From positions 7,352,463 through 7,416,462 of the forward strand of contig CM072895.1 in the NCBI GenBank assembly GCA_037013685.1: a DNA stretch of 64,000 nucleotides, given 5' to 3'. Source of the stretch: Acridotheres tristis (lineage: Eukaryota; Chordata; Aves; Passeriformes; Sturnidae). This document shows positions 61,976 to 64,000 of the stretch, piece by piece. The notes under the pieces were generated by a model. The model saw only the letters and a program-made list of their open reading frames with translations, was not told the origin of the DNA and did not search any database. The stretch's first letter is position 1. Each line of letters begins with the position of its first letter. A program made the position numbers and the translations under genes.

Positions 61976-64000
61976 TGTTCTTTGGGCGAGGAAGAGTAGA
62001 ACTCCTCTGGCAGCAGAGGAGGTGAGGCTGGACAGCCTCATGAACGACTTAGCAGGGCACAGGGTAGAATCAAAATAATGTGGTTCACTGAAGTGAGACT
62101 GCTCCTGATAACTCCTGCTGCCAACTGATGCTGCCAGGCCCCATGCAAGGAGTAAATTCATAAAAGAATGTAAATTGGATCTCTCAGAATATTCAGGTAT
62201 TTAACTCGCTACCTGTGCTGGTCAAAGTCACCGGCTTAGGCAAGGACTGCTAAACTGCTGCTTGAAAACACTTTTATATCAAACCAGTGTAACAAGAGAT
62301 TGCTCTTGTTGAGAACCTGAATCTTGGCTGTAGTTTTGGTCTGCATGGCTCTATTCAGAATCAGGACTGGCTCTAAGCATCCTTCCAGGGGCAAGAGAAA
62401 AAACCTGGAGCCAAGTTCAAGAAGCGTGCAACTCTTTGCATACATATTGCTAGAGACAGGATTATGTAGTTTTTGAATGACTGGTTTGATCAGTGCTTTC
62501 CTCTCATGTTCTTTTGCTTGAATTTTCAGAGAACAGAAAAAAATCCTTTCTAAAAATTAGCTTATTTCTTACAACATTTTTAAACTTGGGCTTTATCAGT
62601 ATTCGAACTTCAAAAACAGTGCACTGAACTATCATTTGGTTATAAACTTCACTGTATCACTTCACTACTTTAAGAAAATACTCCCAACACATGAATATCA
62701 ATTAGTCCACAGCTGTTTATGAAGTGCATAATGGCTGGAGCAGATCAATACATTTAACAAATAAATGAACCACAAGGCAACCTGGAAAATATGGGATAAA
62801 GAAAATATGACAGCTTAGATTCTTTATAGAGGCATAAACCCCAACTCCCACGAAGAGAGTAATAAATAATAAACTTTTCATTTGAATAAAAGTATGGGTT
62901 TGGAGAGATAAGAAAATATGAATTTATGTTAATGTTGCTTGTACCAGACATCACTATGAATATTAAGAAAGTGCAGCTTATATTTTAATCACAGTTATAA
63001 TTTACATTCACAAAATATTTGGTTCCCTATGGTCAATTAGGAGGGTAAACATTTTACTTTAATTTTTCTAAATAGATAACTGTAATGAAATATGTTTGTA
63101 AATTGCTATGCTGTTTGTAAATTACTGCAAGGCTGCACCTTGCACTCAAATCCTACTTTTGAAGAGAGCATTGCTGCTTCCTGAAGGGCAGGAGGGAGAT
63201 GGGGAAAACCTTATAAAACCTGATCTCTAAATCTTCACTGGATTTGCACTGAAATTTTCTTGACAGTCAGTTTGGCATTGACTAGCTGTCAGCAGGACCA
63301 GCACATCTGAAAATGTGAGAGTCCAGCTCCTCACAAGGGGTGGAGGAAGTTGTACTGAGGCATCTTCCAGGACGCTTTAAACAAAGAGTTATGAATTCAT
63401 TCTAAACCTGTTTTTAGCCAAAATCTGCTTTGCACTGTAATGGGATGAACACAAAGATCCAGTTCAGCTTAGTACAAAGCAGTACATAACATCTGTTCAA
63501 TCCTCGCTGACCAAATAATTGTTCATTCTTGCAAGGAAATCCTAGTCAAGTTGGTTGCTGGTCCAGAAGATGAAAGCCTGTGCTCTCCTTCCCTTCATGC
63601 CTATGAATCTAGAATCTTAGTTTGATTCTTATTGGGGAAAAAAAAAAGGTAACTGCCAAAAGATAACTGCCAATCTACTGTGCACTGTATCCTTTTAGGT
63701 TCACTTCATCTCCTTCTGTGTTTCTGACCCACTAAACAAACTAATGCCAAGAATTACAAAATGTTCAACTGTAGACAAAAAGAATGTATGCACCACACTG
63801 ATTGTATACTCTGTGTGATTTAAACATATGCTTAAGCACTGCTGAATTTTGACTTAAATATTTACTCATGCGTTAATAGAAATAATTTTTATAAATGGAT
63901 GTTCTAATCACTATACTGTAGCACCATTCTCTGCCCATGCCAAACAATATGTCATCATTATGACAGGATGGATTAGGATTTTGCCTTATCCTATTTAAAT
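61976..64000. other. Non-coding, nothing supportable
   Basis: AT-rich unique sequence. A 10-base direct repeat ('taactgccaa') occurs twice at about 63650-63675 after a run of A. No gene, RNA or regulatory site is recognised. Confidence 0.6.

Overview
The window is vertebrate nuclear DNA and almost certainly avian. It is AT-rich and CpG-poor. It carries 5'-truncated CR1 LINE tails with the ATTCTRTG-type terminus typical of birds, at 12803-12865 and 17291-17540 on the + strand and 41651-41695 on the - strand. It also has two decayed MIR-type SINEs (16412-16530 and 44791-44931). I cannot name the species or locus. Low repeat density and short T-rich and TTTG tracts fit a bird intergenic or large-intron region.

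I find no protein-coding gene that I can support. Open frames occur on both strands, overlap one another and reach about 134 codons at most. That is about what chance gives in 64 kb of such sequence, and none matches a family I recognise. A few segments have exon-like architecture (strong acceptor, open or short body, good donor): 2530-2592, 8938-9061, 18607-18812, 25691-25811, 49151-49253 and 56901-56985. The 8938-9061 segment is the best coding candidate, with 41 open codons of coiled-coil-like composition. The 56901-56985 segment has the best splice signals and might belong to a long non-coding RNA. All are low confidence.

Layout. 1-12 kb: unique AT-rich DNA with two exon-like segments, a 12-bp-stem hairpin (1922-1953), an 18-bp palindrome (8399-8416) and a pyrimidine-rich block (about 10.74-11.12 kb). 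12-18 kb: a small CpG-rich patch (12217-12455), a CR1 tail, a GC-richer block (13.95-14.19 kb), a MIR and a longer CR1 tail. 18-37 kb: unique DNA with two exon-like segments, a GC-richer stretch at 22.75-23.35 kb and blocks that look like conserved non-coding DNA. 37-49 kb: a perfect 14-bp-stem hairpin (37519-37550), a CR1 tail, a MIR, a CAG/CTG repeat and an old inverted-repeat element (48484-48650). 49-64 kb: a CpG-retaining block (49480-49870) that is a good enhancer candidate, a strong CTCF-like motif (51312-51324), paired hairpins (57652-57693) and an LTR-like segment with a poly(A) signal (about 61532-61975).

If the region does anything, it is most likely as regulatory DNA or as introns and exons of a non-coding or very large gene. 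No CRISPR, operon, tRNA, rRNA or intact mobile element is visible.
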